From assembly GCA_019565575.1 (NCBI GenBank), contig CP067379.1, forward strand, positions 868,001-932,000: a DNA stretch of 64,000 nt, in the 5' to 3' direction. A model generated the notes under the pieces. The model saw only the letters and a list, made by a program, of their open reading frames with translations. It did no database searches and was not told the DNA's origin. The DNA is from Flavobacterium covae. GTDB lineage: Bacteria; Bacteroidota; Bacteroidia; Flavobacteriales; Flavobacteriaceae. A program made the translations under genes and the position numbers. This document shows, one piece after another, positions 52,612 to 62,799 of the stretch. Numbering within the stretch: position 1 is the stretch's first letter; each line of letters begins with the position of its first letter.

Positions 52612-53298
52612 TCATTCTTTTATCTTTTTTGTTTGATCCCATTTAAAAGGACTCCAATAATGCACTACAATAGCGGATGCCATTCCTATACCTGCACCTG
52701 CAGCAACATCGCCAGGCCAATGACGTGTGTTAGCTACTCGTAATACTCCTGTAGCAGTTGCAAATAAAAAGCCAGAGGCTGCATACCATTTATTAGAATC
52801 TTTATATTCTAAATATTGAAGCATGGCATTTGTAAAAGCGGTTGCCGCATGTCCTGATGGGAATGAATTTTTAGCAGATCCATCAGGACGTAAGTCTCCT
52901 ACAGAATTCTTTAATCCGTGTACAATAGCAGCACTGATAGCATTTGAAACGATTTGATTTGTAATTATTTGTTTATATCCGTGCTTACTTTCAATGCCTA
53001 TGGTTTTACCACCTAAGGTTTGAACAATAGGAATATACTGTATATAATCATCAATTTTGGTACTAAAAGAAGTGCCAAATAATTGATTTTTAAAATCTAA
53101 TAATTGATTACGCCAAGCTGGATTACGTAAAATAACACCAGATACTATTAATGCAGTAGGAATAATCATTTTCTTCATTTTAAAGGTATCATGATGATCT
53201 ACCTTTTTTTCATGTATTGTATCTATTATTTGTGCAAAACTAGAAAAAGTGCATAAATAACTTATTAATATACAATAAATTAATTTTTGTTTTTTCAT
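52612..53298 (-). CDS. PAP2-family phosphatase, canonical motifs
   Basis: Intact, 228 residues. Signal peptide or first helix at residues 1-22, then the phosphatidic acid phosphatase 2 triad: KNSVGDLRP (KxxxxxxRP), FPSGHAATAF (PSGH) and RVANTRHWPGDVAAG (Arg, His and Asp of motif three). The family dephosphorylates membrane lipids or undecaprenyl diphosphate. It follows a second PAP2 gene by seven bases, so the two are cotranscribed. It is opposite to the uppP cluster. Confidence 0.88.
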   Translation of the reverse strand: MKKQKLIYCILISYLCTFSSFAQIIDTIHEKKVDHHDTFKMKKMIIPTALIVSGVILRNPAWRNQLLDFKNQLFGTSFSTKIDDYIQYIPIVQTLGGKTIGIESKHGYKQIITNQIVSNAISAAIVHGLKNSVGDLRPDGSAKNSFPSGHAATAFTNAMLQYLEYKDSNKWYAASGFLFATATGVLRVANTRHWPGDVAAGAGIGMASAIVVHYWSPFKWDQTKKIKE

Positions 53299-53305
53299 AA
53301 TCTAT

Positions 53306-54307
53306 CTAAAAAGTAATGGATAATCCTAATGTTTTAAAACCAGCCTTATTGGAACCAATGATATTCATTTCGTATTTAGGCTTGTTTAATTGTAATCCTA
53401 TGTTTTTATTTACATCTTTAAATCTTCTTTTGGCAATATTTTTACCAGAAAAATATCCTATCAATAAAGCTAGAGGATAATCTGAAATCCAATGTACTTC
53501 ACTTTGAACCATCTGAAAACACATACCTGCTATTAATGTATATCCAACAGGTTTAATCCATTTATAATCTGGATAATTGGTTGTAATCACGGTTAAAGCA
53601 GACATAATTGTAGTAAGATGTCCAGAAGGCATAGCATCATAATGAGGGGTAGATTTTGAATAGGCTGAAAAACTAGGAAAAGGATTCCAGTCGCCTCCTG
53701 GATTACCATTTTCACGTGCAATGAATGGACTTTCGCGTCCTGTAACTCGTTTTAAAAATTGAACATACACCCCTGATAATGCTAAACTTTCTATTAAGCC
53801 GCTGGCGGTTGATAACGCTCTATAGTCATTATTAAACAAACCAAAAGTTGTAAATCCAGCTGTTAGTAATATAACTGTAGTACCATTTCCTATTAGATAA
53901 AAACCAGCGCCAAGATTTTTAGGGATATTCTGTAACGGCCCAAATTTACCATATATATTATTAGAACTTAATCCTATACGATCCGAAAATTCGCGTGATG
54001 AATTTGTGATTGATTGATCAAACGGAACTAAAAGAGCTGTACTTGCAACTGCTCCTCCTAAATACCAAGCATGATCTTTAGCAATAAAGTCTTTGCTAGT
54101 AGTAATAAAATCCTTTGGCAAAAAAGTAATGGCATCTAAAATTCGAGGTTTGTTATAAATTCGACTCGTATTTGGATTGATTTGATAAGACTGTGTTTTT
54201 TCTTCTGTTTCAAGTTTATCGGTTTTGATTCCTACTAAAGTATCTTTACTTTGACAGAATAAACTTAGATTTAACAGTAAACAACAATAAAAAGCTATTT
54301 TTTTCAA
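53306..54307 (-). CDS. PAP2-family protein with altered catalytic motifs
   Basis: Intact, 333 residues. A signal peptide (MKKIAFYCCLLLNLSLFCQ) precedes an N-terminal extension and a PAP2 domain. Motif one reads KRVTGRESPF, with Ser where the family has Arg (KxxxxxxRP). Motif two is normal (MPSGHLTTIM). Motif three reads MVQSEVHWISDY, with Met in the usual Arg position but the His and Asp kept. It may act on an unusual substrate or with reduced activity. It is the first gene of a two-gene PAP2 unit. Confidence 0.8.
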   Translation of the reverse strand: MKKIAFYCCLLLNLSLFCQSKDTLVGIKTDKLETEEKTQSYQINPNTSRIYNKPRILDAITFLPKDFITTSKDFIAKDHAWYLGGAVASTALLVPFDQSITNSSREFSDRIGLSSNNIYGKFGPLQNIPKNLGAGFYLIGNGTTVILLTAGFTTFGLFNNDYRALSTASGLIESLALSGVYVQFLKRVTGRESPFIARENGNPGGDWNPFPSFSAYSKSTPHYDAMPSGHLTTIMSALTVITTNYPDYKWIKPVGYTLIAGMCFQMVQSEVHWISDYPLALLIGYFSGKNIAKRRFKDVNKNIGLQLNKPKYEMNIIGSNKAGFKTLGLSITF

Positions 54308-54430
54308 CTCTTTTAAATTTTTTAAGATTCTTGCAAATTTACATTTATTATAAGAAAGTGGAAACTTTGAGCATTATTAACTTTACATAAAGAAAATCTT
54401 TGTTATTTTTACCGCAAATAAATATACTAT

Positions 54431-55306
54431 ATGAGTTCATCTTTTGATAAGTTTCAAAAACGTCGATTAATTACATCGTACTTTTCAGTAGTACTAAGTG
54501 TTGGTTTGGTACTCTTTATGTTAGGTTTATTGGCGTTATTTATTGTTAATGCTAAAAAATTGTCAAATGATTTTAAAGAAGGTATTACCATGACCGTTTT
54601 CTTTAAAGATGATGCTAAGGATACCACATTAACAAAATATGGAGAAATGCTCAAAGAAGCTAATTTTGCCAAAGATTTTGTTTTTATATCAAAAGAACAA
54701 GCCGCTAAAGAACATGAAAAAACATTAGGAGAAAATTTTACTGAATTTTTAGGAATGAATCCGTTAAAAAACTCTTTTGATATTCATTTACGTGCTGACT
54801 ATGTTGAAAACGATAGCGTAGCTAAAATTGAACGTAAACTAAGAGAAAATCCATTAGTAGCGGATATTTTTTATGATAAACAATTGGTAAAAATGGTAAA
54901 TGAAAATGTTAAAAAAGCTAGTATGTGGATTCTGATCATAAGTGGTTTTTTAACGGTAGTAGCGGTTTTATTAATTAATAGTTCTTTGCGTTTATCCATT
55001 TATGCTAATCGTTTTATTATTAAAACTATGCAAATGGTAGGAGCCACGAAATCATTTATTAGAAAACCATTTATATTAAGAAGTATAAAATTAGGTATCA
55101 TAGGAGCTGGCGTTGCAATTATAGCTTTATTAGCTTTATTGTTTTATATAGATGCTATTTGGCCAACTTTAGGAGTATTTAACGATATATTTTCTATTGT
55201 TTTTATTTTATTAAGTGTATTCGGAATAGGAATCTTAATTACTTGGCTAAGTACTTATTTTGCTACACAACGTTTTTTAAATTTAAGAACGGACGATTTA
55301 TATTAA
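54431..55306 (+). CDS. ftsX: Cell division protein FtsX
   Basis: Intact, 291 residues. The permease partner of FtsE, which controls peptidoglycan hydrolases at the septum. Four membrane segments: one near the N-terminus (VVLSVGLVLFMLGLLALFIV) and three in the C-terminal half (ILIISGFLTVVAVLLINSSL, GIIGAGVAIIALLALLFYI, IFSIVFILLSVFGIGILITW). Between them is the extracytoplasmic domain with GITMTVFFKDDAKD. MVGATKSFIRKPFILR is the typical FtsX cytoplasmic loop. ftsE is not adjacent. Confidence 0.94.
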   Translation: MSSSFDKFQKRRLITSYFSVVLSVGLVLFMLGLLALFIVNAKKLSNDFKEGITMTVFFKDDAKDTTLTKYGEMLKEANFAKDFVFISKEQAAKEHEKTLGENFTEFLGMNPLKNSFDIHLRADYVENDSVAKIERKLRENPLVADIFYDKQLVKMVNENVKKASMWILIISGFLTVVAVLLINSSLRLSIYANRFIIKTMQMVGATKSFIRKPFILRSIKLGIIGAGVAIIALLALLFYIDAIWPTLGVFNDIFSIVFILLSVFGIGILITWLSTYFATQRFLNLRTDDLY

Positions 55307-55378
55307 TTTTTTAAATATTAATTTTAGAGTTTAGTCAATCAACTCTATTTGTTAAATTCTAAAATCTATTTTTTTCTT

Positions 55379-55608
55379 ATGGAAAATAAAAAAATGAATT
55401 TCTTTTTGAAAAAGTAAACTATAAATTTTTGCTTATAGGTGTTGCTATTATTGCTTTTGGATTTATATTAATGTCAGGAGGAGGCAGTGAAGATCCCGCT
55501 GTTTTTAACCCTGAAATTTTTAGCTTTAGAAGAATTCGATTAGCACCAACTGTCGTTTTAGCAGGTTTTGGTATTGTTATTTATTCTATTTTCAAACAAG
55601 ATAAATAA
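55379..55608 (+). CDS. DUF3098 family membrane protein (one frameshift)
   Basis: A small two-helix membrane protein found beside ftsX and uppP in Bacteroidota. The seven-A run 55388-55394 is one base short. Corrected, the protein reads MENKKNEFLFEKVNYKFLLI, then IAFGFILMSGGGSEDPAVFN, RRIRLAPTVVLAGFGIVIY and SIFKQDK, about 77 residues. GGGSEDP lies between the helices and is characteristic of the family. Function unknown; conserved neighbours suggest an envelope or division role. Confidence 0.85.
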
Positions 55609-55669
55609 CTCAATCGTATAATAATAAGTATTATTTACTTTTTATTATTTGTTAATCACTCAATATAAA

Positions 55670-56478
55670 ATGGATTTACTTAAAGCAATTATTATCGCTA
55701 TAATAGAAGGTCTAACAGAATATTTACCTGTTTCTTCTACTGCTCACATGATTTTTACAAGTTCTTTTTTGGTATTCAAAACGATGATTTTGTAAAATTA
55801 TTTCAAGTTTCGATACAATTTGGTGCTATTCTAGCGGTCGTTTTTTTGTATTGGAAAAAGTTTTTTGATTTTACCAAATTTAATTTTTATATCAAGTTGG
55901 CAGCAGCTGTTGTTCCCGCTTTAATATTAGGTAAACTATTCGATGATAAAATAGAAGCTGTTTTAGAAAAACCCATCCCAATTGCTTTTGTATTAATAGT
56001 AGGAGGTATTATTTTATTATTTATTGACCGTTTTTTTCAAAATAGTCAAATTAATTCCGAAGAAGAAATTTCTATTAAAAAAGCTATCACTATTGGATTT
56101 TGGCAATGTTTAGCTATGATGCCTGGTACCAGTAGAAGTGCTGCATCCATAATAGGAGGTATGCAGCAAGGACTTTCACGTCATGTAGCTGCTGAATTTT
56201 CTTTCTTTTTAGCAGTTCCCACTATGTTAGCTGTAACTTGTTACTCCGTGTTTTTAAAAACCTACGAACATAGTCAAATGAAAGGCTATGAGTTAATTTT
56301 ACAATCAAAAGACACTATTACAATGTTTATTATAGGAAATATAGTAGCATTTATAATAGCCGTATTAGCCATCAAATTATTCATAGGAATAATCAAAAAA
56401 TATGGTTTTAAACCATGGGGATGGTATCGCATTATTGCAGGAACCCTATTATTAATTTATTTTTCTATTAATAAATAA
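55670..56478 (+). CDS. uppP: Undecaprenyl-diphosphatase UppP/BacA (one frameshift)
   Basis: Recycles the lipid carrier for peptidoglycan synthesis. N-terminal signature EGLTEYLPVSSTAHMIF and second signature MMPGTSRSAASIIGGM are both present, with about eight membrane segments. The frame breaks at the six-T run 55765-55770, one short; the corrected join reads TSSFFGIQNDDFVKLFQVS. Corrected length is about 270 residues. It lies in the conserved order ftsX-DUF3098-uppP-truB. Confidence 0.95.
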
Positions 56479-56482
56479 AATT

Positions 56483-57182
56483 TTGTATACAAAAGAAGAT
56501 ATATTAAACGGACAAGTTTTACTCATAGACAAACCCCTAACTTGGAGCTCCTTTCAAGCTGTTAATAAATTAAAATACGTATTAAAAAACCGATTAGACT
56601 TACCTAAAAAATTCAAAATAGGTCATGCTGGTACTTTAGACCCATTAGCTACTGGTTTATTAATCGTTTGTACAGGAAAATACACCAAAAAAATCCCAGA
56701 ATTAATGGGGCAAACTAAGGAATATACAGGTACTATAAAATTAGGTGCTACGACTCCTTCTTATGATTTAGAAACGCCTATAAATGCTATTTTCCCAATT
56801 GAACATATTACTCCTTTGCTCATAACAGAAACTGTTAAACAATTTATAGGTGAAATAGATCAAAAACCGCCTGTATTTTCTGCCTTAAAAAAGGATGGAA
56901 AACGATTATATGAACATGCTCGTGCTGGAGAAGAAATTGAAATTCAAGCGAGAAAAACCACAATTTACGAATCTCGAAATAACCAGAATTGCATTACCTG
57001 AAATTGATTTTAGAATCAGTTGTAGCAAAGGTACTTATATTCGTTCTTTAGCGTATGATTTGGGCAAAGCATTAGAATCAGGAGGACATTTAACCGCTTT
57101 ACGACGTACAAAAAGTGGTTCTTATTCAATAGAAGAAGCACTAACACCAGATGTTTTTTCAGAATTAATTCCCAATAATTAA
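56483..57182 (+). CDS. truB: tRNA pseudouridine(55) synthase TruB (one frameshift)
   Basis: Makes pseudouridine 55 in tRNA. Catalytic motif KIGHAGTLDPLATGLLIVC, with TKEYTGTIKLGATT, KPPVFSALKKDGKRLYE and SCSKGTYIRSLAYDLGKAL. The start is a TTG at 56483; no ATG is available in frame after uppP. The frame changes at 56971-56976 (TCTCGA); the corrected join reads TIYE, then EITRIALPEIDFRI. This is not in a homopolymer nor in an obvious CTGAAG. Corrected length is about 233 residues. Confidence 0.93.
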
Positions 57183-57201
57183 TTTTATACTTAAAAATAT
57201 A

Positions 57202-57352
57202 AAAAATGTTCAAAAAATAAGAGAATTTTATCACTTTCCTAGTTTAAATTAAATAAGGTAAAGGGTAAAAAATCAGATATAGTATTGTTGAAATTATTTT
57301 TTCTTTATAATGACAAACTAAATGTTGATTTCTTAATTTTTGAACATTTTCT
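57202..57352. repeat. Short inverted-repeat element, small family copy 3
   Basis: AAAAATGTTCAAAAAATAAG on the left and TTCTTAATTTTTGAACATTT on the right form terminal inverted repeats. Near the right end is AATGACAAACTAAATGTTGA, matching AAGTGACAAACTAGATGTTA of the copy at 14361. It lies between convergent truB and the thioredoxin-like gene, where it can terminate both. Confidence 0.6.
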
Positions 57353-57375
57353 TTTTGTAAGTAATTTATTTTAAA

Positions 57376-58005
57376 TTAGTTATACATTTTATTATTTACT
57401 AATTCTTCTATATGTGTCATAATAGATATTAACTCTTCCATTGTGCTTTTTCCTTTGTCATGCAAATACCAAAGTTGTAATTCTTTTTTAGCTGTTTGAT
57501 CTACTACCCCATGTTGAGCCTTATAATTTTTAATTAAATTTGTAGCTCCCTCAGGTCTAGGTCCCCAAGTTGCTTTTAATTCTTGATTTTTATTATCTAA
57601 AATGATAAGTTTTGGAATAGCACGCGCATCATTGGTTAAAAAACAATTCATTAAAGGATCGTTTGCATCTCTAAATACAAATCTTAAATTAATTTTATCT
57701 GTTACAGAACTTATTTTGTACAAAATAGGTGCTATTTGAGCCACATCGCCACACCAACCTTCTGCTAGTACTAACCATGTATATTCATTTTTTATATTTT
57801 TTAATTTCTCCAAAATATCTTCAGGAATCTGTAAAGTTTTATCTAAACGATTCATGCGAGTTTGGTTTAATTGGCTATAATACAGATGATCTTCTGACTG
57901 ATCATTCCCCGAAGATTTCCCTTGAACTAATAAGTCCGCTACCGATTTTCTATACTCTGAATAGGTATAACTATTTAATAGACCTTGAATAATTTCTGTT
58001 TTCAT
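57376..58005 (-). CDS. Thioredoxin-family protein with single-cysteine WCGDV site
   Basis: Intact, 209 residues, no signal peptide. The thioredoxin-like fold is indicated by WLVLAEGWCGDVAQIAPILY and the cis-Pro region ARAIPKLIILDN. Only one cysteine is present at the active-site position (CGDV rather than CxxC), so it is not a classical disulfide reductase. An N-terminal helical extension and a C-terminal helix follow the pattern of cytosolic Bacteroidota homologues. It is divergent from tag with a 24-bp palindrome between them. Confidence 0.8.
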   Translation of the reverse strand: MKTEIIQGLLNSYTYSEYRKSVADLLVQGKSSGNDQSEDHLYYSQLNQTRMNRLDKTLQIPEDILEKLKNIKNEYTWLVLAEGWCGDVAQIAPILYKISSVTDKINLRFVFRDANDPLMNCFLTNDARAIPKLIILDNKNQELKATWGPRPEGATNLIKNYKAQHGVVDQTAKKELQLWYLHDKGKSTMEELISIMTHIEELVNNKMYN

Positions 58006-58066
58006 AATAGCTAATAGTTTGTGTGTTTTTTAATATTTACGGAATTATTATTTTTTAATTAAAATA

Positions 58067-58090
58067 ATACGTTATAATATTATAACGTAT
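58067..58090. promoter_or_regulatory. 24-bp perfect palindrome, candidate operator
   Basis: ATACGTTATAAT followed directly by its exact complement. It lies in the 148-base divergent gap, 62 bases before the thioredoxin-like start and 64 bases before tag. A related half-site AATACGTAA occurs at about 58099. The symmetry and placement suit a dimeric repressor or activator acting on both genes; a cruciform-prone A/T island is the alternative. Confidence 0.5.
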
Positions 58091-58153
58091 ATATCATTAA
58101 TACGTAAATTTATATATAAAAAATCATTTTTTTTGTAACAAAAATTACATAAT

Positions 58154-58714
58154 ATGAAAAAAAAACGTTGTGACTGGTGTGAAAAAGATAATTTATATCG
58201 TAACTACCATGATAATGAATGGGGTAACCCTATTTATGATGATGAAACAATTTTTGAATTTTTAGTACTAGAAACTTTTCAAGCAGGCTTAAGTTGGTAT
58301 ACTATTCTTACTAAAAGAGAAAATTTTAGAAAAGCATTCAATAACTTTGATTTTCAAAAAATTGCAAAATACAGCAATAAAAAAATGGAATTATTAGCCC
58401 AAGATTCAGGTATTATTCGCAATAAACTTAAAATAAAAGCTACAGTAACAAACGCCCAAGCCTTTATGAAGGTACAAGAAGAATTTGGAACTTTTTCGAA
58501 ATATATCTGGGGTTTTGTAGGCGGAAAACCTATAGACAACAAACCTAAAACTTTAAAAGATGTTCCTGCTACAACTGAAATATCAGATAAACTAAGTAAA
58601 GATTTAAAAAAACGCGGATTCAAATTCGTAGGTTCAACCGTAGTATACGCCTATATGCAGGCTATAGGAATGGTAAATGATCACATAGAGGACTGTTGGA
58701 AAAGGAATAGTTAG
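58154..58714 (+). CDS. tag: DNA-3-methyladenine glycosylase I
   Basis: Intact, 186 residues. Removes 3-methyladenine from DNA. Zinc ligands are visible: Cys in RCDWCEKDN, His in NYHDNEWG, and His and Cys in NDHIEDCW at the C-terminus. The catalytic Glu is in LVLETFQAGLSWYTIL. Length and motif order are those of E. coli Tag. Confidence 0.96.
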   Translation: MKKKRCDWCEKDNLYRNYHDNEWGNPIYDDETIFEFLVLETFQAGLSWYTILTKRENFRKAFNNFDFQKIAKYSNKKMELLAQDSGIIRNKLKIKATVTNAQAFMKVQEEFGTFSKYIWGFVGGKPIDNKPKTLKDVPATTEISDKLSKDLKKRGFKFVGSTVVYAYMQAIGMVNDHIEDCWKRNS

Positions 58715-58749
58715 TTTAAAATTTAACATTTATAAATTAAAAAATAGTT

Positions 58750-58757
58750 TACATTTG
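58750..58757 (+). promoter_or_regulatory. -7 promoter element of the thiamine operon
   Basis: TACATTTG matches TAnnTTTG. Transcription would start near 58762, at the 5' edge of the TPP riboswitch. Confidence 0.6.
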
Positions 58758-58762
58758 TCCTG

Positions 58763-58847
58763 TACTTTAGGGGTGTTTGCATAGCAGGCTGAGATTTTAC
58801 CCTTTGAACCTGATCTAGTTCATACTAGCGTAGGGAAAAGTAAATGA
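58763..58847 (+). promoter_or_regulatory. TPP riboswitch (THI element)
   Basis: The conserved blocks appear in order: AGGGGTG, CAGGCTGAGATTTTACCC, TTTGAACCTGATCTAGTTCA and ACTAGCGTAGGGAA. CTGAGA and the GAACCTGATC...TAGCGTAGGGA segments are the thiamine-pyrophosphate-binding signature. It lies 62 bases before thiS and should shut down thiS-thiC-thiE-thiD-thiE-thiG when TPP is abundant. No strong hairpin with a T run follows, so control at translation of thiS is more likely than at termination. Confidence 0.95.
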
Positions 58848-58908
58848 CTTCTTGTATAGTGTTCTTAGCTATGCGTGTAGCCATTCCTAAAGTTTAAAAT
58901 AATACGGA

Positions 58909-59114
58909 ATGGAACTTATTATCAATCAAGAAAAAAAATATTTAAGGAAGAAGTACTCACCCTACAAGAACTCCTTGATATCGAATTACCTGACAAACAA
59001 AAAGGTATTGCGATCGCTATTGACCAACAAGTTATCCCTAGATCGCAATGGGAAAACACTTCGCTACAATCTAATCAAAAAATAATCATCATTAAAGCTA
59101 CGCAAGGAGGCTAA
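58909..59114 (+). CDS. thiS: Sulfur carrier protein ThiS (one frameshift)
   Basis: A small ubiquitin-like protein whose C-terminal thiocarboxylate gives sulfur to the thiazole ring. The eight-A run 58931-58938 is one base short. Corrected, the protein reads MELIINQEKKIFKEEVLTLQ, then ELLDIELPDKQKGIAIAIDQ and ends IIIIKATQGG with the essential Gly-Gly. It is about 68 residues. It follows the riboswitch and precedes thiC, as is usual in Bacteroidota. Confidence 0.93.
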
Positions 59115-59164
59115 TTTTTATTTTAAGTTTTAACGAACTTAGAAACTGAAACTTTTCAACCTAA

Positions 59165-60986
<1,822 letters not shown>

Positions 60987-61035
60987 TTATTATTTGTGAA
61001 CCTAACCGCAAAGTAAGTAAAGGTTTACGCAAAGC

Positions 61036-61500
61036 TCGCAAAAACTTTGTGTGACCCTGTGTAAAAACTTTGTAATACGAGCGAAGTAGGGCATTCACTT
61101 TTAAAAAAAATTTGAAGAAATAACCACAGATACACCGATTTTATATTTAGTTTTTTAGAAAATTAATTGTGAAATTATCCGCTTTGCGGAAATAAATATT
61201 AAAATTTATATTTTATCAAGTTATTTTTATCTGTGCATCTGTGGCAATTTTTTAAACGCGAATGCCGTGCGAGCGAAGCGAAATAAAGAAAAAAACTTTG
61301 TGAAACTCTGTGTAAAAACTTTGTGAAACTCTGTGTAAAACTTTGTGAAACTCTGTGTAAAACTTTGTAATACGAGCGAAGCGAACTGAAAAAGAAAACT
61401 TTGTGAAACTCTGTGTAAAAACTTTGTAATTCGAGCGAAGCGAAATAAAGAAAAAAACTTTGTGTAACTCTGTGTAAGAACTTAGTGAAACTTAGTGAAC
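61036..61500. repeat. Tandem and dispersed repeat array inside the thiamine operon
   Basis: The 520-base gap between thiC and the next gene is filled by repeats. The main unit ACTTTGTGAAACTCTGTGTA recurs about seven times with changes (61037 on, and 61294-61499). It alternates with TACGAGCGAAGCGAA/ATTCGAGCGAAGCGAA blocks near 61270, 61370 and 61430. A second element (61124-61244) has ends CCACAGATACAC and GTGCATCTGTGG and a central hairpin CCGCTTTGCGG. I see no gene here. Confidence 0.75.
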
Positions 61501-61507
61501 CAAAAAA

Positions 61508-62080
61508 ATGATTCTACTATCAACAGAACATATTATAGAAAATGAAATCCAAACCCTGCATCAGTTATTTGAGGCAGGGCTTACTCATTTTCATATCAGA
61601 AAACCTAACTACACTTTACAAGAAACAAAAGCATATTTAGAAAAAATTGACACTTCTTTTCATCCATTTTGTGTGGTATATTATCCTGAATTAGTAAATG
61701 AATACGATTTGAAAGGAATCCATCAAACTAATCAAAATAGAAATTCGATAGTAAAAAACACAAAAAGTTTATCCACCTCAACGCATAGTATTTCAGAATT
61801 TAATGAACTTGATTCGGCTTATCATTATGCCTTTTTGAGTCCAATATTTCCAAGTATTTCGAAAGCTAATTATCAAAATCCTGAGATTCTTCATCAGATT
61901 GCTCAACGCACAAATTTTAACACCCAACTTATAGCTTTGGGAGGAATTTCAGAAAAAAATATTTCCGAAGTACTTCCATATTTTAACTCGGTTGCCTTGC
62001 TAGGTGCCATTTGGTTACATCCTAATCCTATAGAACAATGGAAAAAATGTCAAAACATCGTCCTTTCGTACTCAGTCTAG
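61508..62080 (+). CDS. Thiamine phosphate synthase/TenI-like protein
   Basis: Intact, 190 residues of a ThiE-like TIM barrel: EAGLTHFHIRKPNYTLQET, LKGIHQTNQN, AFLSPIFPSISKANY and LIALGGISEKNISEVLPYFN. The motif HIRKP replaces the QLRxK of true ThiE, and the substrate-binding residues differ from the second ThiE-like gene at 62789. It may therefore be a TenI-like thiazole tautomerase or a non-catalytic partner. It overlaps thiD by 43 bases, so the two are translationally coupled. Confidence 0.75.
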   Translation: MILLSTEHIIENEIQTLHQLFEAGLTHFHIRKPNYTLQETKAYLEKIDTSFHPFCVVYYPELVNEYDLKGIHQTNQNRNSIVKNTKSLSTSTHSISEFNELDSAYHYAFLSPIFPSISKANYQNPEILHQIAQRTNFNTQLIALGGISEKNISEVLPYFNSVALLGAIWLHPNPIEQWKKCQNIVLSYSV

Positions 62081-62799
62081 CAGGCTTTGATCCTTCGGCT
62101 GGAGCGGGGGTTCTTGCCGATGTTAAAACATTTGAAATGCAGAAAGTGTATGGATTAGCCGTGATTACTGGAAATACTATTCAAACGGAAGATAGGTTTC
62201 TCAAAATGGAGTGGATGGACAATTCTTGGGTAATTGATAGTCTTAATCATCTTGCCAAACAGTATGAGGTACAAGCTGTAAAAATTGGAATTATTCCGAG
62301 CTTAGAAACATTGGATACTTATATAAAAACCATAAAACTTTTGTGGCCAAAGGCAAAAATTGTTTGGGATCCTGTATTAAAAGCGACAGCAAATTATGAA
62401 TTCACTCCACTTATTCACGATTGTTTACCATCTATTTTAGAACAAGTTGACCTCATCACTCCTAATCATAATGAATTAGACATCTTAGTTCCTCAATCTA
62501 TAAGCCCTCTAGAAAAAGCTGAGTTATTGGCACAACATACAGCAGTTTTATGGAAAGGAGGACATAATATATCCCAACCAGGAACAGATTATTTGATTAT
62601 AAGCCATGAAACTCATATTTTAAAACCCTCTACTAACAAAATATATCCCAAACACGGTTCAGGTTGTATTTTATCCTCTGCAATTACGACACAATTGGCT
62701 TTAGGGGAATCGCTTCCAGAAAGTTGTAAAAAAGCCAAACAATTTATAGAACAAACATTAAACTCAAATAAAAAATTATTAGCCTACTATGTTACCTAA
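62038..62799 (+). CDS. thiD: Hydroxymethylpyrimidine/phosphomethylpyrimidine kinase
   Basis: Intact, 253 residues. Phosphorylates HMP-P to HMP-PP. Ribokinase-fold signatures: LSLAGFDPSAGAGVLADVKT, VWDPVLKATANYEF, LITPNHNELDIL, WKGGHN and the anion hole/catalytic loop YPKHGSGCILSSAI (with GSGC instead of GTGC). It starts inside the upstream gene and overlaps thiE by 11 bases. Confidence 0.94.
   Translation: MEKMSKHRPFVLSLAGFDPSAGAGVLADVKTFEMQKVYGLAVITGNTIQTEDRFLKMEWMDNSWVIDSLNHLAKQYEVQAVKIGIIPSLETLDTYIKTIKLLWPKAKIVWDPVLKATANYEFTPLIHDCLPSILEQVDLITPNHNELDILVPQSISPLEKAELLAQHTAVLWKGGHNISQPGTDYLIISHETHILKPSTNKIYPKHGSGCILSSAITTQLALGESLPESCKKAKQFIEQTLNSNKKLLAYYVT

Noticed and set aside
61036..61500. 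CRISPR array in the repeat block after thiC
   Set aside because: The units are near-contiguous and imperfect, there are no unique spacers of constant length, and no cas gene is in the window.
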